NCBI GenBank assembly: GCA_001314705.1 | Contig: LJSU01000009.1 | Location: 248,001-312,000, forward strand | Direction: 5' to 3' | DNA from: Rhodobacteraceae bacterium HLUCCO07 | Lineage (GTDB): Bacteria > Pseudomonadota > Alphaproteobacteria > Rhodobacterales > Rhodobacteraceae | Length of the DNA stretch: 64,000 nt | In this document: one piece after another, positions 1-11,061 of the stretch | Numbering within the stretch: position 1 is the stretch's first letter | Layout: the number at the start of each line of letters is the position of its first letter | The notes under the pieces: model-generated | Databases searched by the model: none | Told to the model about the DNA's origin: nothing | Seen by the model: the letters and a program-made list of their open reading frames with translations, nothing else | Made by a program: the position numbers and the translations under genes

Positions 1-1302
1 TTCGAGCGATTGCGACGCGTTGAGGCGCGGATCGCATGCGGTGTGATAGCGATCCGAGAGCGACTCGTCGGTGACCGCGCGCACCCCGCCGGTGCATTCG
101 GTCACATCCTGGCCGGTCATCTCGAAATGTACCCCGCCGGGCACCGTGCCTTCGGCCTTGTGGGTGGCAAAGAACTCGCGCACCTCGCGCAGCACCAGGT
201 CGAAGGGTCGGGTTTTCAGCCCGCTGGCCGACTTGATGGTATTGCCATGCATCGGATCACAGACCCAGACCACGTTCGCGCCCTCTTCTTCGACCGCCTT
301 GATGAGGCGCGGCAGGTGTTCACCGACCTTGCCGGCGCCGAAGCGCGTGATCAGCGTGAGCCGCCCGGCCTCGTTCCCGGGGTTGAGCTTGGCCAGCAGG
401 CGCTTGAGATCGTCCACCTCCATGGTGGGGCCGCATTTGAGCCCGATGGGATTGAGCACACCGCTCAGGAACTCGACATGCGCGCCATCGGGCTGGCGGG
501 TGCGATCCCCGATCCAGAGCATGTGCCCGGACCCGGCGAGCCATTTGCCGGAGGTCGAATCCACCCGTGTCAGTGCCTCTTCGTATTCCAGCAGAAGCGA
601 CTCGTGGCTGGTGTAGAAATTGACCGTGTGCAGCGCCGCGGAACGGTTCGAGTCCACACCCGCCGCCTTCATGAAATCGAGCGTGTCGGAAATGCGGTTG
701 GCCATCTCGCGATAGCGCGCGGCGTTTTCGGTCTCGGTGAAGCCCAGCGTCCAGCTATGGACCTGGTGCACATCGGCATAACCGCCTGTCGAGAACGCGC
801 GCAACAGGTTGAGCGTCGCCGCGGACTGGGTATAGGCCTGAAGCATCTTTTTCGGGTCGGGGATGCGCGCCTCGGGCGAGAAATCCAGCTCGTTGATGAT
901 GTCGCCGCGATAGCTGGGCAGTTCAACGCCCTCGACCACCTCGGTCGGCGCAGAGCGCGGCTTGGCGAATTGCCCGGCCATGCGCCCGACCTTGATCACC
1001 GGCACCTTGGCGCCATAGGTCAGCACCATGGCCATTTGCAGCATGACCTTGAACGTGTCGCGGATCGCATCGGCCGAGAACTGTTCGAAGCTTTCGGCGC
1101 AATCGCCCCCCTGAAGCATGAACGCCTCGCCGCGCGAGGCGGCACCGAGCTGTTCCTTGAGGCGCCGCGCCTCGCCGGCAAAGACGAGCGGCGGATACTG
1201 GCCGAGCTGGGCTTCGACCGCCTGCAACTCGGCTTGATCCGTGTAATCCGGCATCTGGATGCGCGGTTTGGCGCGCCAGCCGGATCTTGTCCAGTCACTC
1301 AT
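1..1302 (-). CDS. 3-deoxy-7-phosphoheptulonate synthase, class II (plant-type DAHP synthase); C-terminus cut by window start
   Basis: Reverse-strand reading gives [22 protein letters not shown]...[12 protein letters not shown]...GDCAESF...DPMHGNTI...[18 protein letters not shown], typical of class II DAHP synthases. Confidence 0.93.
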   Translation of the reverse strand, partial: MSDWTRSGWRAKPRIQMPDYTDQAELQAVEAQLGQYPPLVFAGEARRLKEQLGAASRGEAFMLQGGDCAESFEQFSADAIRDTFKVMLQMAMVLTYGAKVPVIKVGRMAGQFAKPRSAPTEVVEGVELPSYRGDIINELDFSPEARIPDPKKMLQAYTQSAATLNLLRAFSTGGYADVHQVHSWTLGFTETENAARYREMANRISDTLDFMKAAGVDSNRSAALHTVNFYTSHESLLLEYEEALTRVDSTSGKWLAGSGHMLWIGDRTRQPDGAHVEFLSGVLNPIGLKCGPTMEVDDLKRLLAKLNPGNEAGRLTLITRFGAGKVGEHLPRLIKAVEEEGANVVWVCDPMHGNTIKSASGLKTRPFDLVLREVREFFATHKAEGTVPGGVHFEMTGQDVTECTGGVRAVTDESLSDRYHTACDPRLNASQSLE

Positions 1303-1490
1303 TGTCTTTCTCCGGGTGTCTTGCGTTACGGTCACTTCATATACAGAACCCGGATCGCGCTGACCATACGCGAATCGCCGCCTCTTGACGTGGCGGTCCG
1401 GGTCTGCCCAAGTGAACAGCAGCGACAGGATTTGCCGTTTACAGCACGTGACCACGCGCCCGAGGCGGAGACTACGAAAGAGACGAGTTG

Positions 1491-2495
1491 ATGGACGACC
1501 CTCGCCAGACAATCAAGCTTGAAAGCGTGCCCTCCAAGCCGCGGCGTTTTATCTTTGTGCTGCTCGACCAGTTCACCCTTTTGTCATTCGCCAGCGCCAT
1601 CGAGGCGATCCGCATCGCAAACCGGATGTCGGGACGCGAGCTTTACGAATGGAAGCTGGCCGGCGAAGGTGGCGAGATGGTGTCGTGCTCGGCGGGCACC
1701 AGCTTTGCGCTCGACATGGATCTTGGCGAGGTCACGCGCGATGACACGATCCTTGTCTGCGGCGGGATGCGCATCCAGACCGCGACCACCAAGAAGCTCG
1801 TGTCATGGCTCAGGCGCGAGGCCCGCAAGGGGCCGGTGATCGGCGGGCTGTGCACCGCGGGTTATTCGTTGGCCAAGGCGGGGCTTCTGGATGGCAAGCG
1901 TGCTACCATCCACTGGGAAAACCAGGACAGTTTCACCGAGGAGTTCGACGAGGTGACACTGACCAAGTCGGTGTTCGTGGTCGATGGCAACCGCATGACC
2001 ACGGCCGGGGGCACATCGTCCATCGACCTCATGCTCAAGCTTATCGCAGACGACCATGGCGAGGAACTGGCCAATGCGGTGGCCGATCAGTTGATCTATT
2101 CCTCGATCCGTACCGACCAGGACACGCAACGCCTTTCGGTGCCCACGCGGATCGGGGTCCGGCATCCGAAACTGAGCCTTGTCATCCAGAAGATGGAGCA
2201 GAACATCGAGGAGCCGATCAGCCCCTCGATCCTGGCCCGCGAGGTGGGGATGAGCACACGGCAGCTCGAACGGCTGTTCCGGCGCTACCTCAACCGTTCG
2301 CCGAAACGCTATTACATGGAACTGCGCCTGCAAAAGGCACGCAACCTCTTGATGCAGACCGACATGAGCGTGATCAACGTGGCGCTGGCCTGCGGGTTCG
2401 CAAGCCCGTCGCATTTCTCGAAATGCTATCGCGCGCATTACGACACCACGCCCTATCGCGAACGCGGCAGCCACGCGACGCGGCTGTCGATCTGA
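1491..2495 (+). CDS. GlxA-family transcriptional regulator (DJ-1/PfpI-like N-terminus, AraC HTH C-terminus), GbdR-like
   Basis: ORF with [24 protein letters not shown] and C-terminal AraC HTH ([34 protein letters not shown]...[15 protein letters not shown]). Confidence 0.88.
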   Translation: MDDPRQTIKLESVPSKPRRFIFVLLDQFTLLSFASAIEAIRIANRMSGRELYEWKLAGEGGEMVSCSAGTSFALDMDLGEVTRDDTILVCGGMRIQTATTKKLVSWLRREARKGPVIGGLCTAGYSLAKAGLLDGKRATIHWENQDSFTEEFDEVTLTKSVFVVDGNRMTTAGGTSSIDLMLKLIADDHGEELANAVADQLIYSSIRTDQDTQRLSVPTRIGVRHPKLSLVIQKMEQNIEEPISPSILAREVGMSTRQLERLFRRYLNRSPKRYYMELRLQKARNLLMQTDMSVINVALACGFASPSHFSKCYRAHYDTTPYRERGSHATRLSI

Positions 2496-2572
2496 CCGAA
2501 CGCACGGCTTTTGCACCATGGCGCTCATTGTGACCGCGCTGCAGTCGCTGCGGCGATGAAATGCAACAGCCC

Positions 2573-3679
2573 CTATTCCGGGCGAAGGCGATAGATCGTG
2601 CCATTGCCCTCGGAGACGATCCAGAGCGCGCCATCCGGCCCCTCGCGCAGGTCGCGCACGCGCGCGGTTTCGCGGCTCTCGATCCGCCCGACCTCCTCCT
2701 CAGCCCCGGGGGTCAGGACCGCGACATGATCGAACTTGAGCGAACCGACGAAGTGATGCCCGCGCGCGGCCGGCCAACCGTTGCCGGAGTGGATCACCAT
2801 CCCCGAAGGCGCGATGGACGGATCCCAGTAGAACTCGGGCTGCTCCATGCCCGGTTTGGACGTGCCTTCACCGATCTTGCCGCCGGAATAATGGCGGCCA
2901 TAGGCGATGACCGGCCAGCCGTAATTTGCACCGCGCCGAACGCGGTTGATCTCGTCCCCGCCGCGCGCGCCGTGTTCGTTGACCCAGAGCTGCCCCTCGG
3001 AATCGAGCGTGGCGCCCTGCGGGTTGCGGTGGCCATAGGACCAGATCTCGGGCTGCGCGTCCGACTGCCCGGCAAATGGATTGTCGGAGGGCACGTCCCC
3101 GTCGCGCGTCACGCGAATCACACTGCCATTGTGACGCGCGCGATCCTGTGCGGATGGCCGGTCGCCCCGGTCACCGATGGTGAGGAAAAGCGTGCCATCC
3201 GGCGCCTCGACGATCCGGCCACCGAAATGCTGTCCGCCGGATGACCCCGGGGCCATTTCAAAAATCACCCGCAGATCGCGCAACCGGTTCTCGTCGAGCT
3301 TTGCCACGGCAAGCGCGGTGCCTTCGCCGTCGCGCTGGGCCTTGGCAAAGCTCAGGAAAACGGTGCTGCTTTGTTCAAAATCCCGCGCGATCGCGATATC
3401 GAGCAAGCCGCCCTGCCCGCGCGCGGCGATGTCAGGCAGGCCGCTGACCTGCTCGCGGGTGCCATCGGGCGCCAGAAGCCAGAGACGACCCGCGCGTTCG
3501 GTAACGAGCATTCGCCCATCGGGTAGAAACCCCAGCGACCATGGCACCCGAAACTCCTCGGCCACGGTTTCGATCAGCGCCGGCCCCAGCGGCGTGTCGA
3601 TGCGGCGCTCTTCGGCCCCGGCGGGTGCCGCCCACCAGAACACGGACATGATACCGAGAATGGCAATGAAAAATCGCAT
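2573..3679 (-). CDS. PQQ-dependent sugar dehydrogenase (glucose/sorbosone dehydrogenase family), secreted
   Basis: Signal peptide MRFFIAILGIMSVFWWAAPAGA; motifs FLPDGRMLVTERAGRLW, YGHRNPQGATLD, EHGARGGDEINR, GANYGWPV. Confidence 0.9.
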   Translation of the reverse strand: MRFFIAILGIMSVFWWAAPAGAEERRIDTPLGPALIETVAEEFRVPWSLGFLPDGRMLVTERAGRLWLLAPDGTREQVSGLPDIAARGQGGLLDIAIARDFEQSSTVFLSFAKAQRDGEGTALAVAKLDENRLRDLRVIFEMAPGSSGGQHFGGRIVEAPDGTLFLTIGDRGDRPSAQDRARHNGSVIRVTRDGDVPSDNPFAGQSDAQPEIWSYGHRNPQGATLDSEGQLWVNEHGARGGDEINRVRRGANYGWPVIAYGRHYSGGKIGEGTSKPGMEQPEFYWDPSIAPSGMVIHSGNGWPAARGHHFVGSLKFDHVAVLTPGAEEEVGRIESRETARVRDLREGPDGALWIVSEGNGTIYRLRPE

Positions 3680-3847
3680 GACGATCCCCCTTTCGGCGAC
3701 TGATCCTAGCACGGTCGCGACCGCGGTGCGTCAACGTTCACGTGAGTGAAACAATTGCCTTGCGGAATGTCGCCTTAATGCTTTTCTTTTTTCGTCAGCC
3801 GGAATAGGCTTTGCACCGGACTTATCGTTCCAACATGGGAGAAAATC

Positions 3848-5044
3848 ATGAAGAAACTGATTGCTACCACCGCAGCGACGGCGCTTTTTGCCGGTGCGGC
3901 ACATGCCGAAGAGATCAAGATCGGCGTCCTTCTGGGCTTTACCGGACCGATCGAATCGACCGTTGCGCACATGGCCCCCGCGGCTCATCTGGCGATCAAG
4001 GAAGTCAGCGACAGCGGCCTTCTGCTCGACGGCGCGACCGTTGTTGGCGTCGACGGCGACACCACCTGCATCGATTCCTCGGCCGCGACAGCCGCCGCCG
4101 AGCGGTTGATCACATCGGACCGGGTCAAGGGGATCGTCGGTGGCGACTGTTCGGGCGTGACCGGTGCGGTGCTCAACAACGTGGCGGTGCCCAACGGTGT
4201 CGTGATGATATCGCCCTCGGCGACGTCGCCGGCGCTGAGCCACAAGAACAACGAGGATGAAGGATTGTTCTTCCGCACCGCGCCCTCTGACGCCCGCCAA
4301 GGCGTCGTGATGGCGGAAATCCTGATGGAAGAAGGCATCGAAGAAGTCGCCGTGACCTATACCAACAATGACTATGGCAAGGGTTTGGCCGACAGTTTCG
4401 AGGCCTCGTTCAAGGAGATGGGTGGCACGGTGACGATGAGCGCCGCGCATGAAGACGGCAAGGCCGACTACTCGGCCGAAGTCAGCTCGCTGGCCTCGGC
4501 CGGTGGCGAGCGCCTGGTTGTTGCGGGATATGTCGACCAGGGCGGCGCCGGTATCGTGCGCTCGGCGCTCGATAGCGGGGCGTTCGAGACCTTCCACTTC
4601 CCCGACGGGATGATGTCGAATGCACTGGTCGAGAATTTCGGCGACGAGATCAACGGCTCGACCGGCCAGCACCCCAGCCCGACCGAAGAGCTGGTCGAGC
4701 GGTTCAGCGAGGTCGCGGAAGCCTCGGGCGGCGATTGGGATCCGACCACGCCCTTCACGCCCGAAAGCTATGACGCCGCGGCGCTGATTCTTCTTGCCAT
4801 GCAGGCGGCCGGATCCTCCGATCCGAGCGACTACAAGGAGAAGATCATGGACGTGGCCAATGCCCCGGGCGAGGAGATTCAGGCCGGGGAACTGGCCAAG
4901 GGCCTGGAAATTCTCGCCGACGGCGGCGAGATCGACTATGTCGGCGGCACCGGTGTCGAACTGATCGATCCCGGCGAAGCTGCAGGTCTCTTCCGCCAGG
5001 TGCTGATCAAGGACGGTGAAAACACCACCGTTCAGTTCCGCTGA
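3848..5044 (+). CDS. ABC transporter substrate-binding protein (branched-chain amino acid type)
   Basis: Signal peptide; EIKIGVLLGFTGPIES, periplasmic-binding type I fold; followed by ABC ATPases and permeases. Confidence 0.9.
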   Translation: MKKLIATTAATALFAGAAHAEEIKIGVLLGFTGPIESTVAHMAPAAHLAIKEVSDSGLLLDGATVVGVDGDTTCIDSSAATAAAERLITSDRVKGIVGGDCSGVTGAVLNNVAVPNGVVMISPSATSPALSHKNNEDEGLFFRTAPSDARQGVVMAEILMEEGIEEVAVTYTNNDYGKGLADSFEASFKEMGGTVTMSAAHEDGKADYSAEVSSLASAGGERLVVAGYVDQGGAGIVRSALDSGAFETFHFPDGMMSNALVENFGDEINGSTGQHPSPTEELVERFSEVAEASGGDWDPTTPFTPESYDAAALILLAMQAAGSSDPSDYKEKIMDVANAPGEEIQAGELAKGLEILADGGEIDYVGGTGVELIDPGEAAGLFRQVLIKDGENTTVQFR

Positions 5045-5061
5045 TCCAGCGATAGCCAACC

Positions 5062-5093
5062 GCATGCGGCCCGGAACCTCCCGGGCCGCATGC
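5062..5093 (+). repeat. Perfect 13-bp inverted repeat (GCATGCGGCCCGG-aacctc-CCGGGCCGCATGC), intercistronic hairpin
   Basis: Read directly; lies 18 bp after the SBP stop and before the ATPase gene; no T tract follows. Confidence 0.85.
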
Positions 5094-5142
5094 CACGATA
5101 ATCCGGCGGGAAACGCCGGGCACCTCCGGGGAGAGGGCACAT

Positions 5143-5931
5143 ATGATAACCGTTGACGACGTGCACAAGCATTTCGGCGGGTTCCATGCTGTTGATGGAG
5201 CAACGCTTGAAATCTCCGAAGGGTCGATCACTGGCCTAATCGGACCGAACGGCGCAGGAAAGACCACTCTTTTCAACGCGATCGCGGGCGTTCTTCCACC
5301 AACGTCCGGGCGTGTGACCATGTATGGCGAGGACATCACCGGCCTGCCCCCGCACACGCTTTTCCACAAGGGCCTGCTCAGGACGTTTCAGATCGCGCAT
5401 GAATTCAGTTCGATGACCTGCCGCGAGAACCTGATGATGGTGCCGGGCGACCAGTCGGGCGAACGCATCTGGAACACCTGGTTCGGACGCAAGCGCATCG
5501 CCGAAGAGGAACGCGCCCTGCGCGCCAGGGCCGACGAGGTTCTGGAATTCCTGACCATCGAACACCTGGCCGACCATCGCGCGGGCGAGGTCTCCGGCGG
5601 GCAGAAGAAGCTGCTCGAACTGGGGCGGACCATGATGGTCGATGCCAAGATCGTCTTTCTCGACGAGGTCGGCGCCGGCGTGAACCGCACGCTGCTCAAC
5701 ACCATCGGAGACGCGATCATTCGCCTCAACAAGGAGCGCAACTATACCTTCGTGGTGATCGAGCATGACATGGATTTCATCGACAAGCTGTGCGACCCGG
5801 TGATCTGCATGGCCGAGGGCAAGGTGCTGGCCCAGGGCACGCTGGACGAGATCAAGACCAACGAACAGGTGATCGAGGCCTATCTCGGCACCGGATTGAA
5901 AAACAAGGAAATGGCGGGGGCCGAGGCATGA
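5143..5931 (+). CDS. Branched-chain amino acid ABC transporter ATP-binding protein (LivG-like)
   Basis: Walker A GPNGAGKTT; signature VSGGQKKLLELGR; LivG-type length and order. Confidence 0.92.
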   Translation: MITVDDVHKHFGGFHAVDGATLEISEGSITGLIGPNGAGKTTLFNAIAGVLPPTSGRVTMYGEDITGLPPHTLFHKGLLRTFQIAHEFSSMTCRENLMMVPGDQSGERIWNTWFGRKRIAEEERALRARADEVLEFLTIEHLADHRAGEVSGGQKKLLELGRTMMVDAKIVFLDEVGAGVNRTLLNTIGDAIIRLNKERNYTFVVIEHDMDFIDKLCDPVICMAEGKVLAQGTLDEIKTNEQVIEAYLGTGLKNKEMAGAEA

Positions 5932-6764
5932 GCAATGGCGGCAACCCCTATCGCGATGACAGGGGCAACAAGGATCGCAGCATCACCAACCCGCATGGCT
6001 CCGGTGAAATCCCGCTGCGCGACAGTGGCAAGACGAGCCGCGTGGAGGGCGAAAGCCCGTTCCTGATCGGCGAGAACATGACCGGCGGCTATGGCAGGAA
6101 CGGGCCCGACATCCTGCATGATTGCACCATCGCGGTGAACCCCGGTGAGATCGCGGTGATCGTGGGCCCCAACGGGGCGGGAAAATCCACCGCGATGAAG
6201 GCGGTTTTCGGAATGCTCGACATGCGCGAGGGGCGGGTTCTGCTCGACGGCGAGGACATTTCGGCGCTGTCACCTCAGGACCGGGTGGCCAAGGGCATGG
6301 GGTTCGTGCCCCAGACCAACAACATCTTCACGTCGCTCACCGTCGAGGAGAACCTCGAGATGGGCGCGTTCATCCGGCACGACGACATCTCGGACACGAT
6401 GGAACAGGTTTATGACCTGTTTCCGATCCTCAAGGAAAAGCGCCACCAGGCCGCGGGCGAATTGTCGGGCGGTCAACGCCAGCAGGTCGCTGTAGGCCGG
6501 TCGCTCATGACCCGGCCAAAGGTGCTGATGCTCGATGAGCCGACCGCCGGGGTCAGCCCGATCGTGATGGACGAGCTTTTCGACCGGATCATCGAGGTGG
6601 CCCGTACCGGCCTGCCGGTCCTGATGGTCGAACAGAACGCGCGCCAGGCGCTCGGGATCGCGGATCGCGGTTTCGTCCTGGTGCAGGGGCGCAACGGGCA
6701 CACAGGCACCGGCAAGGAACTCCTGGCCGACCCCGAGGTCCGGGCGAGTTTCCTCGGTGGATGA
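5928..6764 (+). CDS. Branched-chain amino acid ABC transporter ATP-binding protein (LivF-like) with hydrophilic N-terminal extension
   Basis: ATGA overlap with the preceding gene; GPNGAGKST; LSGGQRQQVAVGRSLM; MLDEPTAGVSP. Confidence 0.9.
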   Translation: MSNGGNPYRDDRGNKDRSITNPHGSGEIPLRDSGKTSRVEGESPFLIGENMTGGYGRNGPDILHDCTIAVNPGEIAVIVGPNGAGKSTAMKAVFGMLDMREGRVLLDGEDISALSPQDRVAKGMGFVPQTNNIFTSLTVEENLEMGAFIRHDDISDTMEQVYDLFPILKEKRHQAAGELSGGQRQQVAVGRSLMTRPKVLMLDEPTAGVSPIVMDELFDRIIEVARTGLPVLMVEQNARQALGIADRGFVLVQGRNGHTGTGKELLADPEVRASFLGG

Positions 6765-7043
6765 GATGCGCGGGACGCATAATCGCCGCGCTCACGGCCG
6801 CCACGCAGGCGCCGGGCAAGGCCTGCGCTTTCGAAACCGGGCGTTTTGCCGCGCAACGCAACGGTCATGCCAGGTCAGGTCCAAAGATCGGGGCGCATTC
6901 CGGACGCTGCGGAGGCGCGCCGTGATGCGCGTGCTGGCATGGAATACGCGATGTGAGGGCGTGGTGCCTGCACGGAAAACCATAAACATGCAAAAGACCC
7001 GCGCGGCCATGCCGCAAAGCGGACCGACAAGGGAAGGAAGCCG

Positions 7044-8054
7044 ATGGAGATCCTGAACGCGTTCCTCGTGCTGGCCAATTTCGTTCTGATCCCGGCCATC
7101 ACCTATGGCAGTCAACTGGCGCTGGGGGCGCTGGGGGTGACGATGATCTATGGTATCCTGCGGTTCTCGAATTTCGCCCATGGCGATTCGATGGCCGTCG
7201 GTACGATGGTTGCCATCCTGTTGACCTGGTGGTTCCAGTCGATGGGAATCACTGCCGGGCCACTGCCCACCGCGCTGCTGGCGCTACCCTTTGCCATTGT
7301 CGTGACGATCGGGGTTCTGCTTGGCACCGACCGGCTCGTCTTTCGGTTCTACCGGCGGCAAAAGGCCAAGCCGATCATACTGGTCATGGCGTCGCTCGGG
7401 GTGATGTTCGTCTATAACGGGCTGGTGCGCTTCGTTCTCGGCCCCGACGAGCATCGCTTTGCCGATGGCGATCGCTTCATCATCTCGGTACCCGACTTCA
7501 AGGCGCTGACCGGGCTGCCCGAGGGGGTCGCCATCCGCACCACGCAAGGTATCACGGTGATCACGGCAGTGATCGTCGTGGCGGCGTTGTTCTGGTTCCT
7601 GGGGCGCACCCGCACAGGCAAATCCATGCGCGCCTATTCCGACAACGAGGATCTGGCGCTGCTCTCCGGCATCAACCCCGAGCGCGTGGTGATGTATACA
7701 TGGATGATCGTCGCGGGGCTCATCACAATCGCGGGCGTGCTTTACGGGCTCGACAAGAGTTTCAAGCCCTTCACCTATTTCCAGCTCCTGCTGCCCATCT
7801 TCGCCAGCGCCATCGTCGGCGGGCTCGGAAGTCCGCTGGGCGCCATTGCGGGCGGGTTCATCATCGCCTTTTCCGAGGTGACGATCACATATGCCTGGAA
7901 ACGGGTGCTGACCTATGCGTTACCCGATGAGCTTGCACCGTCGGGCCTCGTCCAGTTGCTTTCGACCGACTACAAGTTCGCTGTCAGCTTCATGATCCTG
8001 GTCATCGTGCTGCTGTTCCGGCCAACCGGTATCTTCAGGGGAAAATCGGTATGA
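7044..8054 (+). CDS. Branched-chain amino acid ABC transporter permease (LivH-like)
   Basis: Multi-TM ORF with GALGVTMIYGILRFSNFAHGD and ASAIVGGLGSPLGAIAGG. Confidence 0.9.
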   Translation: MEILNAFLVLANFVLIPAITYGSQLALGALGVTMIYGILRFSNFAHGDSMAVGTMVAILLTWWFQSMGITAGPLPTALLALPFAIVVTIGVLLGTDRLVFRFYRRQKAKPIILVMASLGVMFVYNGLVRFVLGPDEHRFADGDRFIISVPDFKALTGLPEGVAIRTTQGITVITAVIVVAALFWFLGRTRTGKSMRAYSDNEDLALLSGINPERVVMYTWMIVAGLITIAGVLYGLDKSFKPFTYFQLLLPIFASAIVGGLGSPLGAIAGGFIIAFSEVTITYAWKRVLTYALPDELAPSGLVQLLSTDYKFAVSFMILVIVLLFRPTGIFRGKSV

Positions 8055-9355
8055 GCGAGACATTGAAAAACACGCTTCTGTTCGCGACCGTCGCGGCGCT
8101 CATCATTCTCACCGGCTTCGTGCAAAGCTGGAACTCGGCCCTGTTCATCATCAACATGGGGTTGATCAGCGCGATCATGGCTCTCGGGGTCAATCTCCAA
8201 TGGGGTTTTGCCGGCCTGTTCAATGTCGGCGTCATGGGCTTTGTCGCACTGGGTGGGCTGGCCGTGGTGCTGGTGTCGATGCCGCCCGTGGGCGATGCCT
8301 GGGCCGCGGGAGGCGCGCAGGTCCTCATCGGGCTGGCTCTTGGCGCCGCGACGATCGCAGGCGGCATTCTGACCTATCAGAAAATGGCGCCGGGGCGGAG
8401 CCGCACGCTGGCCCTCATCGGCGTGCTCGGGCTGGGCTTTTTCGTCTTTCGGTATGTCTTTGACGCAGGTGTCGAGGCCATCGAGGGGGTGAACTCGGCG
8501 GGCACCGGCTATCTCGGGGGGCTGGGCCTTCCGGTGCTGCTGGCCTGGCCGGTGGGCGGGCTTCTGGCGGCCGGTGCGGCGTGGTTCATCGGCAAGACGG
8601 CACTGGGGCTGCGCTCGGATTACCTGGCCATTGCCACGCTGGGCATCGCCGAAATCATCATTGCCGTTCTCAAGAACGAGGACTGGCTGTCGCGCGGGGT
8701 CAAGAACGTGTCGGGCCTGCCCCGCCCGGTGCCATATGAGATCGAGTTGCAACGGGACCCCGATTTCGTCGCCCGCGCCGAGGGTCTGGGCCTCGATCCG
8801 GTGATCGCCTCGTCGCTCTATTCCAAGATGGGCTATGCATTGCTGTTTCTCGTCGTTCTGCTCATCGTCCTGTGGCTGGCGCAGCGGGCGCTGCATTCGC
8901 CATGGGGCCGGATGATGCGTGCCATTCGCGACAACGAGGTCGCCGCCGAGGCCATGGGCAAGGACGTGACCGCGCGGCATTTGCAGGTCTTTATCCTGGG
9001 CAGCGCGATCTGCGGCGTGGCCGGTGCGATGATGACCACGCTCGACGGGCAACTGACGCCAAGTTCCTATCAACCACTGCGCTTTACCTTCCTGGTCTGG
9101 GTGATGGTGATCGTCGGAGGGTCGGGCAACAACCTCGGCTCGGTGCTGGGCGGATTCCTGATCTGGTTCCTCTGGGTGCAGGTCGAGCCAATCGGCCATT
9201 CGCTCATGAGCGTGATCACCTATGGACTGGCCGACGATAACGCGCTGCGCCAGCACCTTCTGGAATCCGCGGCGCATATGCGGCTCCTGACCATGGGGCT
9301 CATACTGCTCCTGGTGCTGAGGTTCAGCCCGCGTGGCCTCATCCCCGAGAAATGA
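8051..9355 (+). CDS. Branched-chain amino acid ABC transporter permease (LivM-like)
   Basis: ATGA overlap with LivH-like gene; NLQWGFAGLFNVGVMGFVALG, LRSDYLAIATLGIAEII, VIVGGSGNNLGSVLGG. Confidence 0.9.
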   Translation: MSETLKNTLLFATVAALIILTGFVQSWNSALFIINMGLISAIMALGVNLQWGFAGLFNVGVMGFVALGGLAVVLVSMPPVGDAWAAGGAQVLIGLALGAATIAGGILTYQKMAPGRSRTLALIGVLGLGFFVFRYVFDAGVEAIEGVNSAGTGYLGGLGLPVLLAWPVGGLLAAGAAWFIGKTALGLRSDYLAIATLGIAEIIIAVLKNEDWLSRGVKNVSGLPRPVPYEIELQRDPDFVARAEGLGLDPVIASSLYSKMGYALLFLVVLLIVLWLAQRALHSPWGRMMRAIRDNEVAAEAMGKDVTARHLQVFILGSAICGVAGAMMTTLDGQLTPSSYQPLRFTFLVWVMVIVGGSGNNLGSVLGGFLIWFLWVQVEPIGHSLMSVITYGLADDNALRQHLLESAAHMRLLTMGLILLLVLRFSPRGLIPEK

Positions 9356-9438
9356 CCGGCGGGGCGCACGGCGCCCCGTCATTTCGAAGTCCCCCTGCGG
9401 AAGCTCGATCGCGATCTGATCGAGGAACCTTGGGCCGG

Positions 9439-11022
9439 TCAACGCCCCTTGAAGAGCCCGCCCAGGATGCCGCGCACGATCCGCCGTCCGGTAGTGCCGG
9501 TCAGTTCCTTCATCACCGTTCGGGTGAGTTGTTGGCTGATGCTGGCATCCGCGCGCGAAGATCGCGAGGATGATCGCGTGACCCGCGCACCGGAATAGCG
9601 CCGCGCCTGCCGGAATTCGCGCTCACGCTCCTCGGCCTCGCTCTCTTTGATCTCTGCCTCTTCGGCAGCGCGGGCCGCTGTGGCGGCGCGATCAGCCAGC
9701 ATTTCATGCGCCGAATGGCGATCCTTTGCCGTCTCGTACTTGCCTGCAAGCGGGGAGGCCGCGATCACCGCCGCCCGCTCGCCGGGTTCGATCGGCCCGA
9801 GTTGTGACGATGGCGGGCGGATCAGCGTGCGCTGCGCGATGCCGGGCACGCCCTTGTTCTCGAGCATGGAAGTCACTGCTTCGCCAACGCCGACCTCGCG
9901 GATCGCCTTCTCGATGTCGAGTGCCGGATTGTCGCGATAGGTCTGGGCGGCGAGGCGCAGGGCCTTGCGGTCACGCGCGGTAAAGGCGCGCAACGCATGC
10001 TGGACCCGGTTGCCAAGCTGGCCCAGCACCGTGTCGGGGACGTCCGCCGGGTTCTGGGTGACGAAATAGACGCCGACCCCCTTGGAGCGGATCAGGCGGG
10101 CGACCTGTTCGACCTTGTCGATCAGCACCTTGGGCGCGTCATCAAACAGCAGATGGGCCTCGTCGAAGAAAAAGACGAGCCTCGGCTTCTCGGGGTCGCC
10201 GATCTCGGGCAGTTCCTCGAACAACTCGGACAGAAGCCAGAGAAGAAAGGTGGCATAGAGCCGGGGGGCGCGCATCAATTCATCGGCGGCCAGGATGTTG
10301 ATCCTCCCGCGTCCGGCATCATCTGTGAGCATCATGTCGTCAAGATCGAGGGCAGGTTCGCCGAAGAAGCCCGCCCCACCCTGGTTCTCCAGCACCAGGA
10401 GCCGACGCTGGATCGCGCCGATCGACTGGGGTGCGATCATGCCATAGCGGGTCGAAAGGGTGGCGCGGTTTTCGCTCACCCAGACCAGGAGCGCCCGGAG
10501 GTCCTTGAAATCAAGGATCGGCAAACCTTCATCGTCGGCGAGCCGGAAGGCGATGTTGAGCACCCCCTCCTGTGCTTCGCTCAGGCCCAGCAGGCGTGAC
10601 AACACAAGGGGTCCCATCTCTGCAACTGTGGTGCGGATCGGGTGCCCCTGACGTCCGAAAAGATCCCAGAACGTGACGGGAAAGCCTTCGTAGACATAAT
10701 CTTCAAATCCGATCTTGCCCGCACGCTCGATGAAGGCATCGTGGTGCTTGAACCCCGCGCTGCCGGATTTCGCGAGACCGGCCAGATCGCCCTTCACGTC
10801 GGCCACGAATACCGGGACCCCCCGGGCCGAGAAACCTTCGGCCATGATCTGGAGCGTCACGGTCTTGCCGGTGCCGGTCGCACCGGCAATCAGACCGTGG
10901 CGATTGGCATGGCTCAGAAGAAGGCCCTGCTTCTGGGCATGATCCTGGCCGCCCCCGCCGATGAAAATTGCGTCGTCCAAGTTGCGTTGCTCTCTGTCGT
11001 CGTCAATGTGCCGCTTGACCAT
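9439..11022 (-). CDS. HerA-like/DUF853 family helicase-type ATPase (YjgR-like)
   Basis: [69 protein letters not shown]. Confidence 0.92.
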   Translation of the reverse strand: MVKRHIDDDREQRNLDDAIFIGGGGQDHAQKQGLLLSHANRHGLIAGATGTGKTVTLQIMAEGFSARGVPVFVADVKGDLAGLAKSGSAGFKHHDAFIERAGKIGFEDYVYEGFPVTFWDLFGRQGHPIRTTVAEMGPLVLSRLLGLSEAQEGVLNIAFRLADDEGLPILDFKDLRALLVWVSENRATLSTRYGMIAPQSIGAIQRRLLVLENQGGAGFFGEPALDLDDMMLTDDAGRGRINILAADELMRAPRLYATFLLWLLSELFEELPEIGDPEKPRLVFFFDEAHLLFDDAPKVLIDKVEQVARLIRSKGVGVYFVTQNPADVPDTVLGQLGNRVQHALRAFTARDRKALRLAAQTYRDNPALDIEKAIREVGVGEAVTSMLENKGVPGIAQRTLIRPPSSQLGPIEPGERAAVIAASPLAGKYETAKDRHSAHEMLADRAATAARAAEEAEIKESEAEEREREFRQARRYSGARVTRSSSRSSRADASISQQLTRTVMKELTGTTGRRIVRGILGGLFKGR

Positions 11023-11061
11023 ACAAGCTTAACCACTTGGTGCCAGAATAATATCGACCCC

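Noticed and set aside
10-1491. 493-aa plus-strand ORF
   Set aside because: Antisense to the class II DAHP synthase; no domain-like sequence.
6868-6886. CCAGGTCAGGTCCAAAG resembling the SRP RNA core (GGTCAGGTCCGGAAGGAAGCAGCC)
   Set aside because: The essential GGAAGCAGCC continuation is absent and no long hairpin arms are present; chance similarity.
9362-9380. GGGGCGC-acg-GCGCCCC hairpin after livM
   Set aside because: No T tract, so not called as an intrinsic terminator; too weak to report as a feature.
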